DNA of 64,000 nt from Streptomyces diastatochromogenes (GCA_026913215.1 JAPTYK010000001.1:3720001-3784000); one strand, 5' to 3'. Shown: positions 1-12,461, counted from the stretch's first letter. Numbers and translations are program-made. Notes: generated by a model not told the origin, from the letters alone.

Positions 1-2
1 GG

Positions 3-239
3 ATCGAACCGCAGTTCGTGACGATCCACGAGCTCGACTACAGCGACCGGCCCGAAGCCCGTCCCGAGGCCCGGCCCGAGGCCCGTCCCGAGGTCCCTTC
101 CGAAGCCCGCCCCGACGCCCGGCCGGAAGCCCGTCCCGAAGCCCGGCCGGAAGCCCGTCCCGAAGCCCGCCCGGAAGCCCGTCCCGAAGCCCGCCCGGAA
201 GCCCGTTCCGAAGAGCGACACCTTCACCACGCAGCGTGA
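3..239 (+). CDS. C-terminal end of an unidentified protein with an RPEA repeat tail (partial, 5' end outside window)
   Basis: The reading frame is open from base 3 and ends at the TGA before base 240, so only the last 78 residues are visible. They begin IEPQFVTIHELDYSD and then become an Arg-Pro-Glu-Ala tetrapeptide repeat, followed by a short SEERHLHHAA end. The globular part lies upstream of the window and I do not recognise the family from 15 residues. The tail is highly charged with regular proline, so it is probably extended and disordered. The next gene starts 15 bases downstream on the same strand, so the two could be co-transcribed. Repeat copy number is likely to differ between strains. 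Confidence 0.5.
   Translation: MEPQFVTIHELDYSDRPEARPEARPEARPEVPSEARPDARPEARPEARPEARPEARPEARPEARPEARSEERHLHHAA
49..216 (+). repeat. 12-base in-frame tandem repeat encoding (R-P-E-A)n
   Basis: About 13 copies of a 12-base unit of the type CGTCCCGAAGCC / CGGCCGGAAGCC follow one another with a few variants (EVPS, DARPEA). Synonymous differences between copies show that the unit is old enough to have diverged, but the amino acid pattern is kept. Confidence 0.85.
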
Positions 240-254
240 TCTAACATCTGCGGA

Positions 255-1266
255 GTGCCGCGCTCATCTGTACCCCTCGCTCCGCCGCTCCGCCCCCTCC
301 TGCGCCGCTACACGGACGTCGGCGAGCCCCTCTCCTGCGTCCCCGTCACCGAGGGCCTGCTGAACCGCGGCTACCGGCTCTCCACCACCCGCGGCGCCTA
401 CTTCCTCAAACAGCACCTGGACGCCCCCACCTCCGACCGGGCCACCATCACCCGCCAGCACCGCGCCACCCAGCGCCTGGCCGCCCTCGGACTGCCCGTG
501 GCCCCGCCGCTCCCCGACAGCCGGGGCCGCACGGTCGCGCTCGTCGGCGGCCACTGCTACGCCCTGCACCCCTGGGTCGACGGCCGCCACCGCGACGGCG
601 CCCAGCTCTCCACCGGCTGCTCACGGCGGCTCGGCACCCTCCTCGGCCGCGTCCACACCTGCCTGGAGCAGGTCATGGAGTCCCCGCCGCCGGGCGGCGA
701 CCACAGAGCGCCCACCCGAGGACACCTTCCGGGCCATCGACGAACTGCTCCGCCTCGCCCGCGCGCACCGCCCCGCGACAACTTCGACGCGCTCGCCGAG
801 CACCGGCTCAGGGAGCGGCGCAGGCTGCTCGCCCAGCACGCCCACCACCGTCCGCCGCCCGCCTCCGCGGCCGGCTGGGTGCACGGCGACTTCCACCCGC
901 TGAACCTGCTCTACCGGGGCGCGGAGCCCGCCGCGATCGTCGACTGGGACCGGCTGGGGTCCGCCCCAGGGCCGAGGAGGCGGTCAGGGCCGCCGCCATC
1001 TTCTTCGTACGGCCGGAGGGGCAGCTGGCCCTGGAGAAGGTGCGGCCCTACGCGCGCGCGTACCGGAGGGCGACGGGCGCGGACGGCGCCGAGCTGGCGG
1101 CGGCGGCGCACCGGGTGTGGTGGGAGCGGCTGAACGACTTCTGGACGCTGCGCTGGCGCTACCAGCTGCACGACCGGAGGGCCGACCCGCAGTTCCCGCG
1201 GTGTCGGCCCTGGCGGTCTGGTGGACGCGGGAGTACGAGGCGGTCCGCGACGCCTTCGCCGGCTGA
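255..1266 (+). CDS. APH-family phosphotransferase (aminoglycoside/homoserine kinase-like), frameshifted
   Basis: The product is an about 335-residue kinase-like phosphotransferase of the APH/choline-kinase fold; the small-molecule substrate cannot be told from sequence. The catalytic loop HGDFHPLNLL lies near bases 883-912 and the metal-binding IVDWDR near 937-954, both typical of the family. The N-terminal half (VTEGLLNRGYRLST, YFLKQHL) contains the expected nucleotide-loop lysine. The frame has to be changed about four times: near 700, 774, 957 (a G run) and 1197 (a C run). The restored end reads WWTREYEAVRDAFAG and stops at 1266. GTG at 255 is the start chosen. The gene converges on the kinase gene at 1294. 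Confidence 0.75.
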
Positions 1267-1293
1267 GCGTCCCGCCCGGTCCTCCCCGCGCGG

Positions 1294-2921
<1,628 letters not shown>

Positions 2922-3208
2922 CGTTCCTCGCCGTCGTCTGTCGTGCCGTGTCCAGTCGTCACGCTACAGGCTCCGTGAGACAGCACGGTCCGAGATGGAC
3001 CGGCCATCCAACCCCCTCGACGTACACCTGTGCAAATTCGACGGGTTTCATCCGGCCGCGCGGAAACGGTTCGGCGGAGCTTCCTGTGCAGAGGGTCACG
3101 GAACGGGTACCGAACCGGTGCCCGGCTTGACGTGTCACTGCCCTGCGGCAGACTTGCGCCAGGAAATTCCGGATCAACGCCGCCACGCGCGCGTAGGGGG
3201 AAGCACAG

Positions 3209-4854
3209 ATGAGCCAGGACGGCGCACAGGGCCGCTATGCGGGCGGTTCGGTCGCGAACGGCCGGTACCAGCTGCGTGACCTGCTCGGCGAGGGCGGCAT
3301 GGCGTCGGTGTACCTGGCGTACGACAGCGCGCTCGACCGGCAGGTCGCCATCAAGACGCTGCACACGGAGCTCGGCCGGGAACAGTCCTTCCGCGAGCGG
3401 TTCCGGCGCGAGGCGCAGGCCGTCGCCAAGCTGTCGCACACCAACATCGTCTCGGTCTTCGACACCGGCGAGGACACCCTCGACGGCGCCGTCATGCCGT
3501 ACATCGTCATGGAGTACGTGGAGGGGCAGCCGCTCGGCTCGGTCCTCGCCACCGACATCCAGCAGTACGGCGCGATGCCCGCCGACAAGGCGCTCAAGGT
3601 CACGGCCGACGTGCTGGCCGCCCTGGAGGTCAGCCACGAGATGGGCCTCGTGCACCGCGACATCAAGCCGGGCAACGTGATGACGACCAAGCGCGGCGTG
3701 GTCAAGGTCATGGACTTCGGCATCGCGCGGGCCATGCAGTCCGGCGTCACCTCCATGACGCAGACCGGCATGGTCGTCGGCACCCCAGTACCTCTCCCCG
3801 AGCAGGCCCTCGGCCGCGCGGTGGACGCCCGCTCCGACCTCTACTCGGTCGGCATCATGCTCTTCCAGCTGCTGACGGGCCGTCTGCCCTTCGACGCCGA
3901 CTCCCCGCTCGCCATCGCCTACGCGCACGTGCAGGAGGAGCCGGTCGCCCCGTCCTCCGTCAACCGCTCGGTGACCCCGGCGATGGACGCCCTCGTCGCC
4001 CGCGCCCTGCGGAAGAACCCGAACGAGCGGTTCCCCAGCGCGGCGGCGATGCGCGACGAGTGCCTGCGGGTGCTCTCCGCCGCCAGACCGGTGCGCCGGT
4101 GATCGTCCAGGGCGGTCCGGTCAGCAGCGGCGCGGGCGTCGGCTCGGCCGTCTTCCCGCCCGTCGGCCAGACCCCGCCGCCGCCACCCACGGGGTGCAGC
4201 AGCCCTACCTGCCGCCGACCCCGCAGCCCGGCCCGTACGGCCCGGCGACCCCGCGCCCGGCCCTTCGTACGGCTACCCGCAGCAGGCGCCCGCGCCCGCC
4301 TACCAGACCCCGGCCCCTCCCCGTACGCCCCGACGCCGATGCCCATGCCGGCGCCCGTATCCGCCCCCACTCCCGCTCCCGCCCCCTCCGGGGGCGGCTC
4401 CGGCCGGAGCACCCGGATCGTCGTCGGCGCGATCGCCGTCGCGGTGCTCGCGATCGGCGGCCTGCTCCTCGCGTACAACCTGAACGGGGACGAGAACGAC
4501 CCGCAGGCGGGCGGCACCGGCGGCTCGGAGACGCAGCAGAGCGAGTCGGCGGCGCCCGGCCACAAGGGCCCTGACCTCACCAAGACGATCGACGTCAAGA
4601 AGTGCACGCAGCCTTCGGAGTCGAGCGAGGACCCCGAGAAGTTCGAGACCCCCAACTTCACCTACAAGAACATCCAGTCGGTGAAGGACTGCGTCCAGGC
4701 GGCCGGGTGGAAGATCATGGTCGAGACCCCGGTGGACGAGTCCACGTACGGCGAGGGCACGGTCCTGGAGCAGTACCCGCCGGCCGGCCAGGACATCACC
4801 GACAAGGACGCCGAGTTCACTCTCAAGGTCTCGACGGGCAACCCGCCGCAGTAG
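3209..4854 (+). CDS. transmembrane Ser/Thr protein kinase with one C-terminal PASTA domain, frameshifted
   Basis: The kinase domain covers about residues 10-270: GEGGMASVY, AIKTL, VHRDIKPGN and MDFGIAR. A Pro/Tyr/Gln-rich linker, a membrane helix (IVVGAIAVAVLAIGGLLLAY) and a single PASTA-like domain (NIQSVKDCVQAAGWKI ... EQYPPAGQDI) follow. PASTA domains bind peptidoglycan or lipid II, so a wall-sensing role is likely. In the activation segment the expected GTPQYLSPEQ reads GTPVPLPEQ, best explained by three missing C bases at 3783-3803, which keeps the frame but loses a residue. Further shifts are needed near 4084, 4190, 4262 and 4310. ATG at 3209 follows a GGGGGAAG ribosome site. Confidence 0.85.
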
Positions 4855-4929
4855 TCCCCGCGCTCCGGCGTACGCCCCCTGCCCCGTCCCAGATGCCGGA
4901 ACTGTTCCGACATGTGACGCTGAGTTGAC

Positions 4930-4969
4930 CATCTCGTCATCTCGTCATCTCGTCATCTCGTCATCTCGG
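4930..4969 (+). repeat. 8-base tandem repeat CATCTCGT, five copies
   Basis: Four exact copies of CATCTCGT and one ending CGG lie in the 140-base gap between the kinase stop and the secreted-protein start. An 8-base unit just upstream of a gene is the kind of slippage tract that can change promoter or leader spacing. Confidence 0.9.
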
Positions 4970-4996
4970 CAGCTCGGTACGGGAGGGGGTCACCCG

Positions 4997-5970
4997 GTGA
5001 CTCCAGCACTCCGCAGGACACGCACACGGGCCCTCCGCCCCGCGCTCGCCTGCACGTTCACCTGCGCTTGCGCCTTGTACGCGGGGCCGGTCGGGTATGC
5101 GGCCTCTTCCGGGGGCGCGGCTGCATCCGGGGGCGTGGCCGTCTCTGGGAGTACGGCTGCCTCCGGGGGCGCGGCTGTCTCTGGGAGTACGGCTGCCTCC
5201 GGGGGCGTGGCCGTCTCCGGGAGTGCGGCCGCCTTCAGGGATGCGGCCGCCTTCGGGGATGCGACCGTCGAGTACGCCGCGCGCGGGAGCACGGCTCGCG
5301 GGGGCGGCGCTCGCGGAGGCGCGGCTCTCGGACGCGCGGCTCTCGGACACGGGGCTCTCGGACGCGGGCTCTCCGGGGCCCGGCCGAGGCGCCGGGCGCC
5401 TCGGCGACCGGCACCGCCCCGGCGCCCGGCGCGAGTCCGACCTCCCCGCGCCTTCGTCGACCGCGGCGCCGGGCTCCCCTCCCCTCCGTCTCCGCGTCGC
5501 CTTCCCGGGGGCACCCGCGCGCCCGCCACCCCGCGCACGCCCCGACCGGCACGGGGTGCCGTCCTCCACGGCCACGCCGAGCGCCGAGCCCTCCGACGCC
5601 CCCGCGCCGAGCGGCTCGGCCTCCCTCGCGGGCCGGCCGGCGGGCGAGGGCGGCCGCGACCCGGCCGCACCGAGTCCGCCCCGCTCCGGCGAGCGCCGCG
5701 GCGGCGTCGCCCGGCTCCTCCCGTACCGAAACCGCTACAACCCCGCGCGGGAGCGCGACCGCCGAGGCGACGGGCGAACCGGTACGCGAGGAGGACCCGC
5801 TACCGCCCGAGGCGGCGCCCGCCAGCCTGCCCGCCGTGGCGCCCGGACTGTCGGCCGAGGCCGCGCCCACCCTCGCCGACCAGCGGATTCCCGTGCTCAC
5901 CCTGGGCGTCGGGCTGTCCCTGATGGGGCTCGGCATCGGTTTTCTCGGGCTCCGGATGCGCCGCCGCTGA
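4997..5970 (+). CDS. low-complexity secreted protein with C-terminal membrane anchor, frameshifted
   Basis: A GTG start at 4997 follows a GGGAGGGGG ribosome site. The first 40 residues look like a signal peptide: RRTRTRALRPALACTF, a hydrophobic stretch, then AGPVGYAA. The middle is Ala/Gly/Ser/Pro-rich with a 12-residue repeat and has no recognisable domain. The end, ADQRIPVLTLGVGLSLMGLGIGFLGLRMRRR, is a single membrane helix followed by arginines, as in sortase substrates or tail-anchored wall proteins, but I see no LPXTG-type motif in front of it. The frame must change several times between about 5370 and 5750. Function is unknown. The low complexity makes exact correction impossible from this sequence alone. 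Confidence 0.55.
5119..5226 (+). repeat. 36-base in-frame tandem repeat, three copies plus degenerate ends
   Basis: Units start at 5119, 5155 and 5191, and a diverged fourth begins at 5227. Each encodes AASGG(V/A)AVSGS(T/A). The period is a multiple of three, so copy-number change would lengthen the stalk of the secreted protein without breaking it. Confidence 0.85.
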
Positions 5971-6029
5971 CCCGCCAGGACCGGCCGGGTCCCCCTTGAG
6001 TCGGACCCGGCGCTTCCCTCTCAGGACGG

Positions 6030-6069
6030 TTGTCGTCCTCGGCATACCCGGTATACATACTGAGTATGT
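6030..6069 (+). promoter_or_regulatory. Promoter and double palindromic operator of the padR gene
   Basis: A -35 TTGTCG (6030-6035) and a -10 TATACA (6052-6057) are spaced by 16 bases, which places the transcription start at or just before the ATG at 6066, so the mRNA is probably leaderless. Two perfect palindromes sit in it: ATACC-C-GGTAT (6044-6054) and ACATACT-G-AGTATGT (6055-6069). The second covers the start codon. PadR-type regulators bind ATAC/GTAT or ATGT/ACAT palindromes, so autoregulation is the natural reading. Confidence 0.7.
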
Positions 6070-6877
6070 CGATCCGCCACGGGCTGCTGGCCCTCCTCGA
6101 ACGCGGCCCTCGCTACGGCTCCCAGCTCCGTACGGAGTTCGAGTCCCGCACCGGCTCCACCTGGCCGCTCAACGTCGGCCAGGTCTACACGACCCTGAAC
6201 CGGCTCGAACGCGACGGCATGGTCGCCCAGGGCGGCGAGGACGCGGCCGGGCACGCGCTCTACGCGATCACCGACAGCGGCCGCGCCGAGCTCATGACCT
6301 GGTTCGAGAAGCCGGTGGACCGCACCAGCCCCGCCCGCGACGAGCTGGCCATCAAGCTCGCCATGGCCGTGGGCGCCCCCGGCGTCGACATCCGCGCCGT
6401 CATCCAGTCCCAGCGCCGGCACACCGTGAAGGCGATGCAGGACTACACCCGGCTCAAGGCGCAGGCCGTGCTCGCCGTCGAGAGCGGCGAGGCCCGGGAG
6501 CGGGACGACGTGGCCTGGCTGCTCGTCCTGGAACAGCTGATCTTCCAGACCGAGGCCGAGGCCCGCTGGCTGGACCACTGCGAGGCCCGGCTGATCCGCC
6601 TGTCGGCGACGTCCCCTGCGGGGGCGGCCGACTCGGGGGCCGGCGGCTCGGGGGCGGTCGGTACGAGGGCCTCGACCGTCCCGACCGCCTCGGCCCTCCC
6701 GGAGGCCCGGTCCCCCAGGGCGCGTCAGCCACCCGCACGTCGGCCACCCGTACGCCCGGAGCGCGCTGACCCCACGCCCGCACCCCGCCCGTACCGCCGA
6801 CCCACCACCTTCCACACCACCGCACGCTCCCGTACCCGGCACGACCGCCGCGTACGGCCCAACGGGGGGACCCCTCC

Positions 6878-7614
<737 letters not shown>

Positions 7615-7618
<4 letters not shown>

Positions 7619-10472
7619 AGACCTGGTTCCACTCCTGGCGGGCCGCGATCCGCATAGCCCGCCGCGACGCCTGGCGTTCCAAGGGCCGCAGCGCCCTCGT
7701 CCTCGCGATGATCGCCCTGCCCATCCTGGGCGTCAGCGGCCTCGACCTGACCTACCGCAGCTCCGAACTGTCGCCCGCCGAGCGGGTGGAGCGGGAGATC
7801 GGCGCCGCCGACGCGCGCTTCAAGGACGCCGACGTCACCGGTGTGCCGATCCTCCAGGACCCGACCGGCGAGCGGCACACGACGGTCAAGGACTACGAGA
7901 ACGAACCGTGGCCGAGCGGCCCGACGGACGTCACCAGGACGTTCCCGGCGGGCTCCACGGTCCTCACGGACACCACCGGTTCGGCCAAGCTGACGACGGC
8001 CCACGGTCTGCTCATGACCGAGGTGCGCGAGCTGAAGGCGTCCGACCCGGTCGCCCGCGGCATCATGACGCTCCTGGACGGGCGCTTCCCCGAGAAGGGC
8101 GACGAGGTCATGGCGACCGCGCACTTCCTGGAGAGCAGCGGCCTGTCGGTCGGCTCCACCCTTTCCGCCCGCAACTTCGAGCGTCCGTACCGGATCGTCG
8201 GCTCGTACGAACTTCCCAACACGCTCGACCTGGACCAGGTCAACGCGCTGCCGGGGGCCTTCCTCGCCCCGTACGCCAAGGCGGTCGAGAAGGCCGGTGT
8301 GCCGGCGCCCGACACCTCCGTCTCGTACCTGGTGCGCGCTGCCGGTGGTTTCACGTGGAACAGCGTGCAGAAGATCAACACCAAGGGCGTCTCCGTCTTC
8401 TCCCGCGCCGTCGTCCTCGACCCGCCCGCCAAGTCCGAGATCCCGCTCTTCCAGAAGGACGGCTGGGGCGACTACGAGTCCAGCTCGGGGCCAACGCCGC
8501 CGAACTCGCCTCCCTCGTCACCGTCGTCGGCCTGGCCATGCTGGAGATCTGCCTGCTCGCCGGACCCGCCTTCGCGGTCGGCGCCCGCCGCTCGCGCCGC
8601 CAGCTGGGCCTGGTCGGGGCCAACGGCGGTGCCCGCAGCCACATCCGGGCGATCGTGCTGAGCGGTGGCCTGGTCATCGGCGTCGCCGCCGCCGTCACCG
8701 GCACCGTCCTCGCCGTGATCCTGACGCTGCTGCTCCAGCCGGTCCTCGAAGGCTCCATGGGCCAGCGGTTCGGGGCCTTCGACATCCGGCCCCTGGAGAT
8801 CCTCGGCATCGCGCTGCTCGCGGTCCTGACCGGTCTGCTCGCCGCGATCGTCCCGGCCGTCACCGCCTCCCGGCAGACCGTCCTCGCCTCGCTCACCGGC
8901 CGGCGCGGGGTCCGCAGGAGCAGCCGGGTGCTGCCCCTGATCGGCCTGGGCGCCCTCCTGCTCGGCGGCGCGGTCGCCCTCTTCGGCTCGATGGTCTCCC
9001 AGCAGGTCACCCTGGTGGCCGCCGGCTCCGCCCTCGCCGAACTGGGCGTCGTCGCCATGACCCCGGCCCTGGTGGGCCTGTTCGGGCGGACCGGCCGCTG
9101 GCTGCCGCTCTCCCGCGCCTCGCGCTGCGGGACGCCGTCCGCAACCGGGGCCGTACGGCACCCGCCGTCGCCGCCGTCCTCGCCGCCGTCGCGGGCACGG
9201 TCGCCGTCACCACGTACATGGCCAGCCGCGAGGCCCAGAACAGGGCCGCGTACGAGGCCTCCCTTCCGTACGGCGTCGCCGCGGCCTTCGTCCAGGAGGA
9301 GGGCGGCCGGGACGTCCCCGCCGTCCGCGACGCGGTCCAGCGCGCCTTCCCCGTCGACGTCCGCGCCGACGTCGGGCGCGTCTCGGTCGGCAAGCCCGGC
9401 TGCCCGCCCTGGGGCGGCGACGCGGGATGCGGCCGCTACGAGGTCCTGGTCCCCCGGCGAACGAGTGCCCGATGTACGCGTCCGGTCCGGGCGGCAGCGA
9501 CCCCTCGGAGAGTTCACGCCCGCTGAGCGCCGGAAGATGCTCACCGAGGACTGGCGCTGCAAGCAGTCCTCCAGCAGCGGCATGTACATCACGGACGGCG
9601 GCCTCGTCATCGGCGACGCCAAGCTGCTCCAGGTCCTCGGCGTCGACGCCCCCGCGACCGTGAAGGCCCTCGCCGACGGGAAGGTCGTCACCTTCAACCG
9701 CACCCTGGTCGACGCGAAGGGCACCGTCGGGATCAAGCAGATCACCGACATCGCCGCCGCCGAGAAGGCCTCCCAGGAGAGCCGTCCCGCCCCCGGCAAG
9801 GTCAGCTCCCTGCCCGCCTACCTGGTGCCCGGCGATCAGAAGTCGTACGGCGTCCAGGCACTCATGACCCCGGCCACCGCCAAGGCCGCCGGCCTCTCGA
9901 CGGTGCCGATGGGCCTCTACGTCAGCACCGACCGGCTCCCGGACGGCGACCAGCGCCAGAAGCTCGACAGCGATCTCGCCAAGCTGGGCAGCAATGTCGA
10001 GCTGCACCTGGAGGAGGGCTTCGTCAACGAGTACGGCATCGTCCTGCTCGCGCTGGCCGTCTTCGCGGGCCTGGTCACCATCGGTGCCGCCGGCATCGCC
10101 ACCGGCCTCGCCCAGGCCGACGCCGAGGCCGACCTGAAGACGCTCGCCGCCGTGGGCGCCCCGCCCCGGGTCCGCCGGACCCTCAGCGGTTTCCAGTGCG
10201 GAGTCGTCGCCGCGATGGGCGTGGTCCTCGGCTCGGCCGCGGGTCTGCTGCCCGCCGTCGGGCTCCGGCTCACCGAGGGCGCGACCAGATCCGCTTCTAC
10301 GAGCGGAACGTCGCCGAGGGCTGGAGCGGCGACCTCACGCCGCCCCACGTGCCGATCGTCATCCCTGGGAGACGCTGGCGGCCTGCTCGTCGCCGTCCCG
10401 CTCGGCGCCGCGCTCCTCGCGGCCCTGGTGACCCGCTCGCGCGGCGCGCTGGCCCGGCGCGCGGCGACCTGA
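7615..10472 (+). CDS. FtsX-type ABC transporter permease, frameshifted
   Basis: The reconstructed protein is about 955 residues: an N-terminal helix, a large extracytoplasmic domain, three helices of the first FtsX core (MLEICLLAGPAFAVGARRSRRQLGLVGANG near 8540; GLVIGVAAAVTGTVLAVIL; ILGIALLAVLTGLLAAIVPA), a middle segment, a second periplasmic domain and a second FtsX core (LLALAVFAGLVTIGAAGIATGLAQADAE). The duplicated FtsX layout is usual in actinobacteria. Single-base losses are needed near 8489, 9113, 9457, 9512, 10283, 10366 and 10382; all are C or G runs. The end reads RSRGALARRAAT. GTG at 7615 overlaps the ATPase stop. A parS-like 14-mer lies inside the gene at 8348. Confidence 0.85.
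8348..8361 (+). other. parS-like ParB-binding site (one mismatch)
   Basis: GTTTCACGTGGAAC differs from the palindromic Streptomyces parS core GTTTCACGTGAAAC at one position. It lies inside the permease gene, which fits the known spread of parS copies, some in coding DNA, around the Streptomyces origin. Confidence 0.6.
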
Positions 10473-10490
10473 CGGTCTTCGTTCCGTCCT

Positions 10491-10530
10491 GTGCCCCTGT
10501 ACGAGGGTGGATCACCCCGTACAGGGGCAC
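10491..10530. terminator. Long inverted repeat between permease and bpa
   Basis: Arms GTGCCCCTGTAC (10491-10502) and GTACAGGGGCAC (10519-10530) are perfect 12-base complements, with a smaller GGGTG/CACCC stem inside the loop. It lies 19 bases after the permease stop and 37 bases before the bpa start. A terminator is most likely. Because the repeat is so close to the next start, an operator role cannot be excluded. Confidence 0.6.
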
Positions 10531-10566
10531 ACCTGTGTTGACGCGTGTGTACGAGAGAATGGCGGC

Positions 10567-11111
10567 ATGGAGATGCCGAGGAATGACAGGTCGCAGGAGA
10601 GCCCCAGGTCCTCATCGTGGGACAGGACGGGATGGCGCTCGGCGGCACTCAGGGCGACGACGAACCCCGCGAGGTCCCGGTGACGGAAATGGTCGAGCAG
10701 CCTGCGAAGGTCATGCGGATCGGCAGCATGATCAAGCAGCTTCTGGAGGAAGTACGGGCGGCCCCTCTGGACGAGGCGAGCCGGGTCAGGCTCAAGGACA
10801 TCCACGCCAGCTCCGTGAAGGAACTGGAGGACGGGCTCGCGCCCGAGCTCGTCGAGGAACTGGAGCGGCTCTCCCTGCCCTTCACGGACGAGGCGATCCC
10901 CTCCGAGGCGGAGCTGCGCATCGCCCAGGCGCAGCTGGTGGGCTGGCTCGAAGGCCTGTTCCACGGCATCCAGACGGCGCTGTTCGCCCAGCAGATGGCG
11001 GCCCGCGCCCAGCTGGAGCAGATGCGCCGTGCCCTGCCCCCGGGCGCCTCGCACGACGATGACGACGACCACGGCCACGGCCACGCGGTCCGCTCGGGCC
11101 CCTACCTGTAG
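10567..11111 (+). CDS. bpa: Bacterial proteasome activator Bpa, one frameshift near the start
   Basis: The product is the ATP-independent ring activator of the actinobacterial 20S proteasome. The helical core is unmistakable (AKVMRIGSMIKQLLEEVRAAPLDEASR ... ELVEELERLSLPFTDE ... QLVGWLEGLFHGIQTALFAQQMAARAQLEQMRRAL). The C-terminus ends SGPYL, matching the GQYL-type motif with which Bpa docks into the proteasome alpha ring. An acidic/His stretch (DDDDDHGHGH) precedes it. The natural start is ATG 10567 (MEMPRNDRSQESP); a C is missing near 10598 before QVLIVGQDGMALGG, so automated callers would start at 10617 or later. It is monocistronic, closed by the terminator at 11130. Confidence 0.9.
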
Positions 11112-11129
11112 GTCATCCGGCGCGCAAGA

Positions 11130-11164
11130 AAAGGGCCCGGCACGAACAACGTGCCGGGCCCTTT
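11130..11164 (+). terminator. Strong intrinsic terminator after bpa
   Basis: AAAGGGCCCGGCAC and GTGCCGGGCCCTTT form a perfect 14-base stem with a GAACAAC loop, 18 bases after the bpa stop. Confidence 0.92.
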
Positions 11165-11470
11165 CACGTGCTGGGCCTTGCTGTGCCGGGCCTTCGCGGA
11201 CCGGGCCTTTGCCGTACCGGGCCCTTGCTGTGCCGGGCCTCCGCGTGCCGGTCCCTTGCCGTGCCGGGCCTTTCGCGTACCGGGCCTCCGCGTACCGGGC
11301 CTTTGCCGTGCCGGGCCTTCGCGTGTCAGGCCCCTCGTTACGGCCTTTCGCGTGCTGGGCCTCCGCGTACCGAGCCCTTGCCGTACCGGGCCTCCGCGTA
11401 CCGGGCCCCTGCCGTGCCGGGCCTTTCGCGTGTCAGGCCTCTCGTTCCGGCCCTTCGCGTGCCCGGCCTT
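11165..11470. repeat. Degenerate tandem array built from the terminator arm
   Basis: About 300 bases with no gene hold some 19 imperfect 16-18 base units of the type (G/C)CGTGCCGGGCCTTT, which is the 3' arm of the preceding terminator. A higher-order copy of about 70 bases occurs twice (11286-11354 and 11392-11461). The long open frames across it are a by-product of the repeat and not genes. It ends at the stop of the convergent oxidoreductase. Confidence 0.8.
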
Positions 11471-11476
11471 CGGGGC

Positions 11477-12461
11477 TCAGTCCCGGGGACGCGCAGCAGG
11501 ACCTTGCCGACGTGGCGGCCGTCCTCAAGGGCTCGGTGGCCCTCGGCGGCGTCCGCCAGGGAGAGGTGCGGTCGACGACCGGCCGGACCGTGCCCGCGCC
11601 GATCAGCGGCCAGACGTGCTCCCGTACGGCCGCGACGATCGCCGCCTTCTCCTGCGCCGGGCGGGACCGCAGCGTGGTCGCCATGACGGCGGCGCGCTTC
11701 GCGAGCAGCGCCCCGAGGTTCAGCTCGCCCTTCACCCCGCCCTGGAGGCCGATGACGACCAGCCGGCCGTTCACGGCCAGCGCCTTCACGTTCCGCTCCA
11801 GGTACTTGGCGCCCACGATGTCCAGGATGACGTCCGCGCCCGCCCCGTCCGTCGCCTTCGCGAGCTCCTCGACGAAGTCCTGCTCGCGGTAGTCGATGAG
11901 GACGTCCGCGCCCAGCTCGGCGCAGCGCGCCAGCTTCTCGGGGCCGCCGGCGGTGACCGCGACCTTCGCGCCGATCGCCTTCGCCAGCTGGATCGCCATC
12001 GTGCCGATCCCGCTCGCCCCGCCGTGCACGAGCAGCGTCTCGCCCGGCCGCAGGTGCGCGATCATGAAGATGTTGGACCAGACCGTGCACGCCACCTCGG
12101 GGAGCGCGGCCGCCGTGACCAGGTCGACGCCCTCCGGGACCGGCAGCAGCTGACCGGCCGGGACCACGACCTTCTCCGCGTAGCCGCCGCCGGCGAGCAG
12201 CGCGCACACCTCGTCGCCGACGGCCCAGCCCGACACCCCGGGGCCGAGGGCGGCGATCCGGCCCGAGCACTCCAGGCCGGGGTACGGGGAGCTGCCCGGC
12301 GGCGGGTCGTAGAAGCCCTGACGCTGGAGCAGGTCGGCGCGGTTGACCGCGCTCGCCACCACCTCGACGAGGACCTCGCCCTCGCCGGGTACGGGATCGG
12401 GCACCTCGGCCCAGACGAGTGCCTCGGGGCCGCCGGGTTCCGGAATCGTGATCGCATGCAT
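11477..12461 (-). CDS. NAD(P)H quinone oxidoreductase (MDR superfamily, PIG3-like), frameshifted at the end
   Basis: A zinc-free medium-chain dehydrogenase/reductase. The start is MHAITIPEPGGPEALVW and the substrate-domain signature is NRADLLQRQGFYDPPPG, typical of the PIG3/quinone reductase group. The NADPH-binding motif is VHGGASGIGTMAIQLAK. Two bases are missing close to the C-terminus, near 11565 (expected VVDRTLSLADAAEGHRALEDG) and near 11493 (expected HVGKVLLRVPGD and a stop at 11477). The corrected length is about 328 residues, normal for the family. It stands alone between the repeat array and the potassium channel gene, which ends 58 bases upstream of its start. Confidence 0.88.
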
